DNA of 5,707 nt from CAZXCQ01 sp964639275. Lineage in GTDB: Bacteria > Desulfobacterota > DSM-4660 > Desulfatiglandales > Desulfatiglandaceae. The notes below the pieces were generated by a model. It saw nothing but the letters and a program-made list of their open reading frames with translations. It did not search any database and was not told the DNA's origin. Each line of letters starts with the position of its first letter. The first letter of the stretch is position 1. The stretch spans positions 1 through 5,707 of the forward strand of contig CAZXCQ010000344.1 of the NCBI GenBank assembly GCA_964639275.1, in the 5' to 3' direction. This document shows positions 1 to 5,395 of the stretch, piece by piece. Both the position numbers and the translations under genes were made by a program.

Positions 1-20
1 AATCCAGACCTTCTGATAAC

Positions 21-30
21 AAACATGTTT
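21..30. repeat. 10-bp perfect palindrome AAACATGTTT in the leader
   Basis: AAACATGTTT reads the same on both strands. It lies about 50 bp upstream of the predicted transcription start, a position where an activator could bind. The symmetry does not extend beyond 10 bp, so a chance occurrence in AT-rich DNA is possible. Confidence 0.3.
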
Positions 31-39
31 ACCGCTAAT

Positions 40-80
40 TATTGAGAAGACACATACAATTTGCCAGAATATATTGAGAA
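40..80. repeat. Direct repeat TATTGAGAA (40-48 and 72-80)
   Basis: The 9-mer TATTGAGAA occurs at 40-48 and again at 72-80, 32 bp apart start to start, which is about three helical turns. The copies bracket the predicted promoter: the first overlaps the -35 and the second lies at the predicted start site. It could be a tandem operator or chance. Confidence 0.35.
42..70 (+). promoter_or_regulatory. Candidate sigma-70-type promoter for the left operon
   Basis: TTGAGA (42-47, five of six matches to the -35 consensus) is followed after 17 bp by CAGAAT (65-70, four of six matches to the -10 consensus). Transcription would start near 77, leaving a leader of about 28 nt before the ATG at 105. The region is clearly more AT-rich than the genes that follow. 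The -10 is imperfect, so this is a prediction by eye only. Confidence 0.35.
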
Positions 81-104
81 CTTATCGAAAAGGCTGGTCT
101 TTAG

Positions 105-1331
105 ATGGAAATAACACTCGAAGATATACGCGATGCGGCCGAGGCAATCCGCAGCAATCTAATCCACACCCCCACCACCCACTCACGGACGCTTTCGGGG
201 ATCACGGGTGCCGGTGTGATGCTCAAGCTGGATAATCTCCAGTTTACGGCGTCATTTAAGGAACGGGGGGCACTCGTGAAACTCCTTTCTCTGGGAGAAG
301 ATGAACGCCGGCAGGGTGTGATCGCCATGTCCGCCGGAAATCATGCCAAGGCCGTTGCCTATCACGCCCAGCGCATGGGGATCCCCGCGACCATCGTCAT
401 GCCCCGATTTACCCCCAGCGTCAAGGTGAAGCACACCCGGGCCTTTGGCGCGGAGGTGATCCTTTATGGCGACACATTTGATCAGACCGCCGGGTTTGCG
501 CGGAAGATCCGGGGAGAGAGGGGGTTAACCCTGGTTCACCCGTATGACGATCCCAGGGTGATCGCCGGCCAGGGGACCGTGGCCCTTGAGATCCTGGAGG
601 CACACCCCGATCTGGAGGTCCTGCTGGTACCGGTAGGCGGGGGTGGGCTCGTATCGGGGGTAGCCATCGCTGCAAAAGGGATAAGTCCCGCCATCGAGGT
701 CGTCGGGGTTCAGACGGCCCGTTTTCCTTCGATGCTGAGCGCCTTGAAAGGCGTTACCGCCGAATATGGCCCGTCCACCATCGCAGAGGGCATTGCAGTG
801 AAAGAACCGGGAAGGCTGACCCTGCCGATCGTGAGGGAACTGGTGGATGAGGTCCTGATTGTGGATGAAGATGACATCGAGCGGGCCGTGCTCCTGTTGC
901 TGGAGGTGGAGAAGACCGTGGTGGAGGGGGCGGGGGCCGTGGGACTGGCCGCGCTTTTGAGGTATCGGGATCGTTTTGAAGGACGGAAGGTGTGTCTGGT
1001 TATCTCCGGTGGAAACATAGACCTCTCGATCCTCTCATCGATCATACAGCGGGGTCTGGTACGCCGGGGCCAGCTGATTCGCCTCTGCGTGGATGTAAGG
1101 GATGTGCCGGGGGCCCTGGCGGATGTAACCCGGCGGATCGGCGAGGCAGAGGCCAACATCGTCCAGGTAAACCACCAGCGTACCTTTACCCAGCTGCCTC
1201 TCCAGCTCGCCGAGGTGGAGTTCGTCTTGGAAACACGGGGGCATGACCATGTGCAGGAGGTGGTGGATGCCCTGAAGAATGCCGGATATAAGATCTGGTT
1301 ATCCGGCAGGGAGGCGGTGTCGCAGACCTGA
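105..1331 (+). CDS. ilvA: Threonine ammonia-lyase (threonine dehydratase), single ACT domain
   Basis: This cytoplasmic PLP enzyme deaminates L-threonine to 2-oxobutanoate and ammonia, the entry step to isoleucine or the start of threonine catabolism. The 408-residue protein has a fold-type II catalytic domain (about 1-320). The PLP-binding lysine is K52 in ASFKERGA, SAGNH (76-80) is the substrate loop, and the phosphate-binding glycine loop GGGG is at 178-181. SGGN (301-304) closes the cofactor pocket. A single C-terminal ACT domain (about 325-400, with the DVPGAL turn at 333-338) suggests allosteric control by an amino acid. Length and layout fit the roughly 400-residue one-ACT class rather than the roughly 514-residue E. 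coli IlvA with two regulatory repeats. The ATG at 105 has only a weak upstream site (GAAAAGG, 87-93) but fits the family N-terminus. It heads the left operon. The tdcB-like catabolic role cannot be excluded. Confidence 0.95.
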   Translation: MEITLEDIRDAAEAIRSNLIHTPTTHSRTLSGITGAGVMLKLDNLQFTASFKERGALVKLLSLGEDERRQGVIAMSAGNHAKAVAYHAQRMGIPATIVMPRFTPSVKVKHTRAFGAEVILYGDTFDQTAGFARKIRGERGLTLVHPYDDPRVIAGQGTVALEILEAHPDLEVLLVPVGGGGLVSGVAIAAKGISPAIEVVGVQTARFPSMLSALKGVTAEYGPSTIAEGIAVKEPGRLTLPIVRELVDEVLIVDEDDIERAVLLLLEVEKTVVEGAGAVGLAALLRYRDRFEGRKVCLVISGGNIDLSILSSIIQRGLVRRGQLIRLCVDVRDVPGALADVTRRIGEAEANIVQVNHQRTFTQLPLQLAEVEFVLETRGHDHVQEVVDALKNAGYKIWLSGREAVSQT

Positions 1332-1349
1332 GGGGTGTGCGGTCACCTG

Positions 1350-1356
1350 AAAGGAG
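1350..1356 (+). promoter_or_regulatory. Shine-Dalgarno site that fixes the PAP2 start
   Basis: AAAGGAG lies 7 nt before the ATG at 1364. A longer reading frame opens at a GTG at 1337, but that codon lies upstream of this site and has no site of its own, so 1364 is preferred. Confidence 0.85.
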
Positions 1357-1363
1357 TTGGCCT

Positions 1364-2284
1364 ATGCAAGAGGGCCTGGACTGGGGGATAGCGGTTGTCC
1401 TCTGGTTCCAAAAATTCAGCCCCACCCTGGACATACCATTTAAGACCCTGACCGCCATGGGTGGAGAGCACTTCTTTATGCTCCTTTTGCCATTTGTCTA
1501 TTGGTGCGTGGATCGCCGGGCCGGCATGGGGCTTACGATCCTCTTCCTCCTATCGTGCTATGTGAACCTGGTGGCCAAGGTGCTGGCGGCCCAGCCAAGG
1601 CCGTTTCAGTATGATCATCAAGTCCAGCAACTTTACAGGGCCGGAGGGGGCGGGTTTCCCAGCGGGCATACCCAGAATGCGGTGGTGGTATGGGGGTATC
1701 TGGCCTTGCAGTTCCGGCGGAAATGGCTGTGGATTATGGGGGGCTTCCTGATCTTATCCATACCCCTTTCACGGATCTACCTGGGGGTCCACTTCCCCAC
1801 CGACCTGTTGGGGGGCTACCTGTTTGGGGCGCTTTCGCTTTTGATCTACCGCTGGCGCGAGCCGGCTGCGGGGGCCTGGCTGCGCAAGAAGGGTCTGCGG
1901 TGGCAGATGGGGGCGGCGGTGATCGTCCCGGCCTTCCTCCTCCTGATTCTCCCCGGGAGCAGGGAAGATGGGGTCACGGTATGCGCCACCTTGATGGGGA
2001 TCGGCCTGGGGTTTTCGCTGGAAGCGAGATATGTGGGTTTTGACTCGGGTGGCATTTTGAGGGCACGGGTGCTGCGTTTTGCCATAGGGGGAGGGGGGCT
2101 TTTCTGCCTGTGGCAAGGGCTGAGGATTGCATTTTCAGGGATTGAGCCCGAGCTTTTCTTTAGATTTATCCGCTATGGTCTTCTGGGGATGTGGGGAGGG
2201 CTTGGGGCCCCCTGGGTCTTTGTCAAGCTGCAAGTGGCTGGATCACGGTTCAAAAATGACGCCCCGGTGATGAGTTTGCAATGA
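1364..2284 (+). CDS. PAP2-superfamily membrane phosphatase
   Basis: This is a polytopic inner-membrane protein of 306 residues with the complete phosphatidic acid phosphatase type 2 signature. KX6RP covers K72 to R79-P80, PSGH is at 99-102, and SRX5HX3D covers S136, R137, H143 and D147. H102 and H143 are the expected catalytic pair. Hydrophobic segments are visible near 37-49, 55-70, 104-116, 120-134, 148-162, 182-197, 205-218, 236-257 and 271-288. The last four extend past the catalytic core and make the protein longer than simple PAP2 enzymes. Family members remove phosphate from lipid phosphates such as phosphatidate, phosphatidylglycerophosphate or undecaprenyl diphosphate; the substrate here cannot be read from sequence. 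It starts 32 bp after ilvA and is followed 14 bp later by the cyclic-nucleotide-binding protein. Confidence 0.92.
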   Translation: MQEGLDWGIAVVLWFQKFSPTLDIPFKTLTAMGGEHFFMLLLPFVYWCVDRRAGMGLTILFLLSCYVNLVAKVLAAQPRPFQYDHQVQQLYRAGGGGFPSGHTQNAVVVWGYLALQFRRKWLWIMGGFLILSIPLSRIYLGVHFPTDLLGGYLFGALSLLIYRWREPAAGAWLRKKGLRWQMGAAVIVPAFLLLILPGSREDGVTVCATLMGIGLGFSLEARYVGFDSGGILRARVLRFAIGGGGLFCLWQGLRIAFSGIEPELFFRFIRYGLLGMWGGLGAPWVFVKLQVAGSRFKNDAPVMSLQ

Positions 2285-2298
2285 AAGGAGCCTGAGGT

Positions 2299-2724
2299 AT
2301 GGATAAGGCAGAGATCTTGTCAAGGGTGTCTCTATTCTCGCTTATGAAGAAGAGGGATCTAAAACGGATTGCAAAACAGACCCAGCATCACTCGTTTAAG
2401 AAGGGTGATGTGATAATAAGAGAGGGCGAGCGCGACGGCCGTCTATTCGTTATTATCTCGGGAGAGGTCGAGGTCATCAAGGACCTGGGGAGTCAAAAGG
2501 AAAAACGGCTTGGGACCTTCAGGTCCAACAACTATTTTGGAGAGATGGCGCCCCTGGATGATTATGTCCGAACGGCGAGTGTCAGGGCCGTGAGAGATAC
2601 GGAACTCCTTTCCCTGGATCAATGGAATATCCGTGAGGAGATCAAAAAGTATCCCTCCATAGCCATCGAGTTGCTTCAAATACTGGCAAGGCGGCTTCGG
2701 GTGGCGGAAGAGCAGGAGGGTTGA
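2299..2724 (+). CDS. Stand-alone cyclic nucleotide-binding (CRP-fold) domain protein
   Basis: This 141-residue soluble protein is almost entirely one cNMP-binding beta-roll. FKKGDVIIREGE (33-44) is the typical first strands, and LFVIISGEVEVIK (49-61) follows. The phosphate-binding cassette region is YFGEMAPLDDYVRTASV (79-95), with G81, E82 and R91 in the expected places. The final helix (about 112-139) ends the protein without a helix-turn-helix or other output domain, so it is not a CRP/FNR transcription factor. The cassette looks intact, so nucleotide binding is possible, but many bacterial members bind other ligands or none. AAAGGAG (2284-2290) lies 8 nt before the ATG. Sitting between a lipid phosphatase and a tRNA methyltransferase, it could act as a regulatory subunit of a partner; that is inference. 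Confidence 0.88.
   Translation: MDKAEILSRVSLFSLMKKRDLKRIAKQTQHHSFKKGDVIIREGERDGRLFVIISGEVEVIKDLGSQKEKRLGTFRSNNYFGEMAPLDDYVRTASVRAVRDTELLSLDQWNIREEIKKYPSIAIELLQILARRLRVAEEQEG
2714..2720 (+). promoter_or_regulatory. Shine-Dalgarno site that fixes the trmO start
   Basis: AGGAGGG sits in the last codons of the upstream gene, 9 nt before the ATG at 2730. A TTG at 2721 would directly abut this site and is therefore an unlikely start. The arrangement suggests translational coupling. Confidence 0.75.
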
Positions 2725-2729
2725 AGGGC

Positions 2730-3179
2730 ATGGGACCTCAAAAAAACCCACAGCGAGAAGGGCCTGTTGAGTTCCCTGTCCGGGCAATCGGCTGGGTCCG
2801 GTCGTCACTCAAAGCCCTTGACCAATGCCCGCACCAGGGGGATGAAGGGGCACCCAGGGCCTGGATCGAGATCGAGCCCCTTTATGTCGATGCGTTGGAT
2901 GGTCTGGACGTGGGAAATGAAATTCTGGTCTTGAGCTGGATGCACCTGGGGGACCGCTCCAGACTCCGGGTCCATCCGAGGGGAAACCCCGAAAATCCGC
3001 TCACGGGGGTTTTTGCCACCCGCTCGCCCAACCGGCCCAACCCCATTGGTCTTCACAAGACGCGAATCCTCGCCATCGAGGACCCCCCGGCCAGGATACT
3101 GGTGGAACCCCTGGAATTGCTCGACCGGACGCCTGTGGTGGATATCAAGCCGGTCGTTGGCAAGGGGGGGGCACGGTAA
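2730..3179 (+). CDS. trmO: tRNA (N6-threonylcarbamoyladenosine(37)-N6)-methyltransferase, TrmO/TsaA family
   Basis: TrmO enzymes use S-adenosylmethionine to methylate the N6 of t6A at position 37 of certain tRNAs, giving m6t6A. The 149-residue protein carries the family hallmark GVFATRSPNRPNPIGLH (93-109) and the later LLDRTPVVDIKP (130-141). The start IGWVRSS (20-26) is the usual first strand. It corresponds to the single-domain form; E. coli TrmO has an extra C-terminal domain. The end is unusual: after VVDIKP, where many relatives continue with an aromatic residue and an acidic tail, this one ends VVGKGGAR. That end is encoded over a run of eight G (3164-3171), so a homopolymer error was considered, but neither alternative frame restores a typical tail. 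Only 5 bp separate it from the upstream gene, and it is the last gene of the left operon. Confidence 0.9.
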   Translation: MGPQKNPQREGPVEFPVRAIGWVRSSLKALDQCPHQGDEGAPRAWIEIEPLYVDALDGLDVGNEILVLSWMHLGDRSRLRVHPRGNPENPLTGVFATRSPNRPNPIGLHKTRILAIEDPPARILVEPLELLDRTPVVDIKPVVGKGGAR

Positions 3180-3186
3180 TCGCGGG

Positions 3187-3223
3187 TGACCACCCGGGCG
3201 CTGAGGGCTAAGGGGGTTGGTCA
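3187..3223. terminator. Bulged inverted repeat between convergent operons, possible terminator
   Basis: TGACCACCC (3187-3195) can pair with GGGTTGGTCA (3214-3223), giving nine base pairs with one bulged T (3217). A smaller competing stem, CGGGT/ACCCG (3183-3187 with 3192-3196), overlaps it. It lies in the 70-bp gap between the end of trmO and the end of the oppositely oriented cytochrome gene, where a bidirectional terminator is expected. No T-run follows on either strand, so it is not a classical intrinsic terminator. Confidence 0.3.
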
Positions 3224-3249
3224 TGAAGGGCAGCGGGGATCCGATTGAA

Positions 3250-3657
3250 CTATGTCCCCGGTCTAATCTTGGAATGGCAGTCCTTGCACTCGATGGGACC
3301 GGATTCAGCTTCCAGGTGGCATTTTTTACACTTAAAGTGGTAGGCAAATACGAGCCGGGGTACCTTACCCTGCTTCCTGTTCGGGTTGTGGCAGGCAGCG
3401 CAATTCTTTACGGGATCTCCCTCCTGCCATACATTTTTTCCCCCCTGGTAGTTGTGGTGGCACCGCTCGCACTCGATCCCATAGTCCTCGGCATGCTCGA
3501 GGTGCGGAAAACTCACAGGTTTATAGAGCTTTCTCTTGTAGCCCTTGTTAAAGATCATGATTTTTTGGGGGATATCCTGGGCGATCAGGAGACCAGCGCC
3601 CACGAACATAAGGCATCCAAGGACAACCATCATAAAGGAAATCAGTCTTTTGTCCAT
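3250..3657 (-). CDS. Tetraheme cytochrome c3-like protein (class III cytochrome c)
   Basis: This is a 135-residue exported multiheme electron carrier. A short basic start (MDKR) and a hydrophobic stretch (about 5-27) form a signal peptide or membrane anchor; no clear cleavage site is visible. Four CXXCH heme sites follow: C63-H67, C86-H90, C110-H114 and C124-H128. Four further histidines stand where c3 proteins keep their distal ligands: H52 and H55 (HXXH before the first heme), H68 (directly after the first site) and H107. This predicts four bis-histidine, low-potential hemes. Unlike Desulfovibrio c3, which has two CX4CH sites, all four are CXXCH. Partners of such proteins include periplasmic hydrogenases, formate dehydrogenases and membrane redox complexes; none is in the window. 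The ATG at 3657 is chosen because AAGGAGGTGAT stands upstream and the signal starts there; a frame open to 3738 adds residues unlike a signal peptide. Confidence 0.9.
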   Translation of the reverse strand: MDKRLISFMMVVLGCLMFVGAGLLIAQDIPQKIMIFNKGYKRKLYKPVSFPHLEHAEDYGIECERCHHNYQGGKNVWQEGDPVKNCAACHNPNRKQGKVPRLVFAYHFKCKKCHLEAESGPIECKDCHSKIRPGT

Positions 3658-3885
3658 AACCCATATCACCTCCTTCAAAAAGGCCCATCTTTCTCGTGGC
3701 ATTCTGACGTTCGACGGACAGGCCGGCTGATCTCCCATAGCGCCAAAGGTGAGTGATGATATCCAGTGGTCACATGAGACTCTATATGCCAGAGATGCCA
3801 GCGGTGCCCGGTATCAATTCGATTGTTAAACAGGCAACAGCAGGGTCAGGGGGTCAGCAATAGCTGGATCAGGCGATTTTGAATC
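3658..3885. other. 228-bp gap between dsrH and the cytochrome gene
   Basis: Apart from the Shine-Dalgarno site at its left end, no gene, RNA or convincing promoter could be recognised on either strand. The gap is far longer than the 11-62 bp gaps among the upstream genes of this block, so the cytochrome may have its own promoter. TTGATA and TATAG-like words are present on the minus strand, but not with proper spacing. Confidence 0.5.
3665..3675 (-). promoter_or_regulatory. Near-perfect Shine-Dalgarno site for the cytochrome gene
   Basis: On the minus strand the sequence AAGGAGGTGAT matches the 16S anti-Shine-Dalgarno over 11 bases. The AAGGAGG core ends 11 nt before the ATG at 3657. It selects this start over the upstream in-frame ATG at 3738 and implies strong translation. 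Confidence 0.8.
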
Positions 3886-4146
3886 TCAGACAAAGTTGGC
3901 AACTTTGTTCTCTACAATCAGGTCAACCAGCCTGTCATAACCGATAATCTCGGCCTTATCTCTCAGACGCCCCTTCATGCCCCGCCTTTCCACGTCCTCG
4001 TCTATGGCGTATATCTTTTTGTCCTGGACCGCTTGCGTATCGAGATATATTCCATCTTTGATCAAGACGACGATGGCATCGGGATCCATCTGGGCGTACT
4101 GGAGCCCTACACCCCCTAACATCTTATCTCCCAGTAGATAAAGCAT
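3886..4146 (-). CDS. dsrH: Sulfur relay protein DsrH/TusB family
   Basis: This is a small cytoplasmic subunit (86 residues) of the DsrEFH/TusBCD sulfur-transfer complex. It matches the family through LIKDG (28-32), the IYAIDEDVERRG stretch (45-56), which corresponds to VYALNEDLIARG of E. coli TusB, and the final IIGYDRLVDLIVEN (67-80). It is slightly shorter than TusB (about 95). It contains no cysteine at all, so it cannot itself carry persulfide; DsrH of purple sulfur bacteria is reported to have one, while E. coli TusB does without. Its AGGAGG site (4154-4159, 7 nt before the ATG) overlaps the dsrF stop codon, suggesting coupled translation. The gene order dsrE-dsrF-dsrH is the standard one. 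Confidence 0.88.
   Translation of the reverse strand: MLYLLGDKMLGGVGLQYAQMDPDAIVVLIKDGIYLDTQAVQDKKIYAIDEDVERRGMKGRLRDKAEIIGYDRLVDLIVENKVANFV
3890..3908. repeat. 8-bp stem-loop over the dsrH stop region
   Basis: ACAAAGTT (3890-3897) and AACTTTGT (3901-3908) are perfect inverted copies around a 3-nt loop. They cover the last codons of dsrH, just before its TGA. No T-run follows in the direction of transcription, so this may affect mRNA stability or partial termination before the cytochrome gene, or it may be chance. Confidence 0.4.
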
Positions 4147-4157
4147 CTGATTTCCTC

Positions 4158-4508
4158 CTAGAAGTCCATGCTAAAATCATTTTCCAGAAACAGCTCAAAG
4201 GCCCTTTGCCGGGGAATAACAGCGATGCCCGAGGCCAGTTCGTCTTTGGTAATGCCCCTTTCATCTAAGTCTTCCTTGACCGCGTAGAGTTCTATTTCCA
4301 TCTCTTTAAAGGATTCAAAATAGATCAGGGCATCTGACCTGTCCACATCCCTAAGACAGTAAAACACCCCATCTGACTGAAACAGTATGGTAGCGATATT
4401 ATCATCTATACCAGCACAGACACCGACTGCCGCCCGTAGACCTTCTGTATAAAATACAGTCCCAAAGGGGGCCCTGCAGAGATTTATCAAGACCTTTTTG
4501 TCCGCCAT
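4158..4508 (-). CDS. dsrF: Sulfur relay protein DsrF/TusC family
   Basis: This cytoplasmic subunit (116 residues) of the DsrEFH/TusBCD hexamer has the length expected for the family (E. coli TusC about 119). Family landmarks are APFGT (13-17), EGLRAA (22-27), the acidic DD (35-36), DGVFYCL (46-52), DERG (82-85, matching LRERG of TusC) and the C-terminal aromatic end. Cysteines C11, C31 and C51 are present, but the known sulfur-carrying cysteine of the complex lies in the DsrE/TusD subunit, so the role of this one is structural or modulatory. AGGAGG (4517-4522) lies 8 nt before the ATG. It follows dsrE by 41 bp and precedes dsrH by 11 bp. Confidence 0.9.
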   Translation of the reverse strand: MADKKVLINLCRAPFGTVFYTEGLRAAVGVCAGIDDNIATILFQSDGVFYCLRDVDRSDALIYFESFKEMEIELYAVKEDLDERGITKDELASGIAVIPRQRAFELFLENDFSMDF

Positions 4509-4549
4509 TTGAAATTCCTCCTGATAACAGTGTAGCCCTCCATCTTGTA

Positions 4550-4903
4550 CTAGAGACTGACAAATGTGTCCGCCTCACTGATCATATCGGCCAAATCGGG
4601 TAATCCACCGATGCGGATGCCGTCGATATACTCCTTACCGCGCTCCAGGCCTCTGGCATCGGCACATAATCCACAGATTACAATCTTGGCCCCTTTTTCG
4701 ATCAGCCTTTTCATCCTTTCGACGGGCAGGGTCACCACCCCTGCAAATTTCTGGTGTTTTATGCCGTTATAGACCGCATCGATATACCAGAACCCTTCGA
4801 CCTTATGCCCTTTATCCAGGGCGGCCTCTGCCAGGCGGGCAAAGATCTCATAATTCTCCGTCTGCCAGGGGCCCTCTGTTAACAGAATAGCCATTCTTGC
4901 CAT
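4550..4903 (-). CDS. dsrE: Sulfurtransferase DsrE/TusD family, catalytic subunit
   Basis: This is the sulfur-carrying subunit (117 residues) of the DsrEFH/TusBCD complex. In E. coli TusD and purple-bacterial DsrE a conserved cysteine near position 78 holds persulfide and passes it on to DsrC/TusE. Here ICGLCADARG (76-85) aligns with ICVAAALRRG of TusD, placing C77 at the active position and adding a second cysteine, C80. The Rossmann-like start MAILLTEGP (4-12), the VYN motif (44-46) and the GGLPDLADM stretch (99-107) also match. GGGAG (4914-4918) lies 10 nt before the ATG at 4903. A second ATG three codons later is possible. It lies 62 bp downstream of the GcvH-like gene and is followed by dsrF and dsrH, so the three subunits should be co-expressed. 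Confidence 0.92.
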   Translation of the reverse strand: MARMAILLTEGPWQTENYEIFARLAEAALDKGHKVEGFWYIDAVYNGIKHQKFAGVVTLPVERMKRLIEKGAKIVICGLCADARGLERGKEYIDGIRIGGLPDLADMISEADTFVSL

Positions 4904-4965
4904 GACGTTTTGTCTCCCTTCTCCAGAAACGACCTGCCGTTTTGATTTTTAAGGGTTGCGGATCA

Positions 4966-5388
4966 TTATTCTTTCGCATACTTCTCAATGTCAGCCAGGA
5001 GCCACTTCTTGATTGCTTCCGGACCATGGATCAAGGTGTCGAGCTCGCCCTTATCGTCTGGTTTGATCTTGAACATCCAACCCTCTCCGTAGCAGTCCTT
5101 GTTGATCAGGTCAGGTTTGGTCTCCAGCTCTTCATTTACGGCAACGAGTTCACCATTGACTGGCGCAAATACCTTGCCGAGCCATTTGCCAGACTCCATC
5201 GCGGAGAATTTTTTGCCCTTTTTCAGGGCCTTGCCTTCATCCGGCAGTTTTACATAAACGATCTCTCCGGCCAGTTTCTGGCCAAAATCGTCCATCCCCA
5301 TGACCAGGAGATCCCCTTCCTCTCTCATCCAGAAATGATTTTCCTCGTAATAGAGGTCCTCAGGCATGTTGTACCCTTCAATTTCCAT
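4966..5388 (-). CDS. GcvH-like lipoyl-domain protein (possible LbpA-type sulfur carrier)
   Basis: This 140-residue cytoplasmic protein has the glycine-cleavage H-protein fold. A barrel-sandwich lipoyl domain is followed by the typical APVNGELVAVNEELE (75-89), PDLIN (92-96) and YGEGWMFKIK (100-109). The lipoylated lysine is predicted as K68 in MESGKWLGK, where ordinary GcvH usually reads ESVKAASD. C99 stands where GcvH usually has proline (DPYGEGW). No gcvT or gcvP genes are nearby; instead dsrEFH follow on the same strand. In sulfur oxidisers using the sHdr pathway, a GcvH-like protein (LbpA) carries sulfur intermediates on its lipoyl arm, and DsrE-type proteins belong to the same pathway. 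That role is an inference here; a true glycine-cleavage H protein is the main alternative. The ATG at 5388 has AAGGAGG 7 nt upstream; a frame open to 5469 lacks such support. Confidence 0.85.
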   Translation of the reverse strand: MEIEGYNMPEDLYYEENHFWMREEGDLLVMGMDDFGQKLAGEIVYVKLPDEGKALKKGKKFSAMESGKWLGKVFAPVNGELVAVNEELETKPDLINKDCYGEGWMFKIKPDDKGELDTLIHGPEAIKKWLLADIEKYAKE

Positions 5389-5395
5389 CTGTCTT

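Noticed and set aside
1337..1363. GTG start that would extend the PAP2 protein by nine residues
   Set aside because: The strong AAAGGAG site lies downstream of it and is correctly spaced for the ATG at 1364.
3163..3172. Frameshift in the G8 tract of trmO
   Set aside because: Changing the run by one base in either direction does not produce a typical TrmO tail, so there is no positive evidence for an error.
2805..3347. Minus-strand open frame (180 codons) across trmO
   Set aside because: The plus strand holds unmistakable TrmO motifs, and the minus frame runs across the convergent gap without any recognisable domain.
3613..3617. Lipobox-like VLGC in the cytochrome signal region
   Set aside because: Leucine at -2 is atypical, the cysteine falls inside the hydrophobic core, and the hydrophobic stretch continues beyond it.
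3217..3756. Plus-strand open frame (179 codons) across the cytochrome gene
   Set aside because: It is the antisense shadow of the four-heme gene; its hydrophobic look comes from the reverse complement of the real codons.
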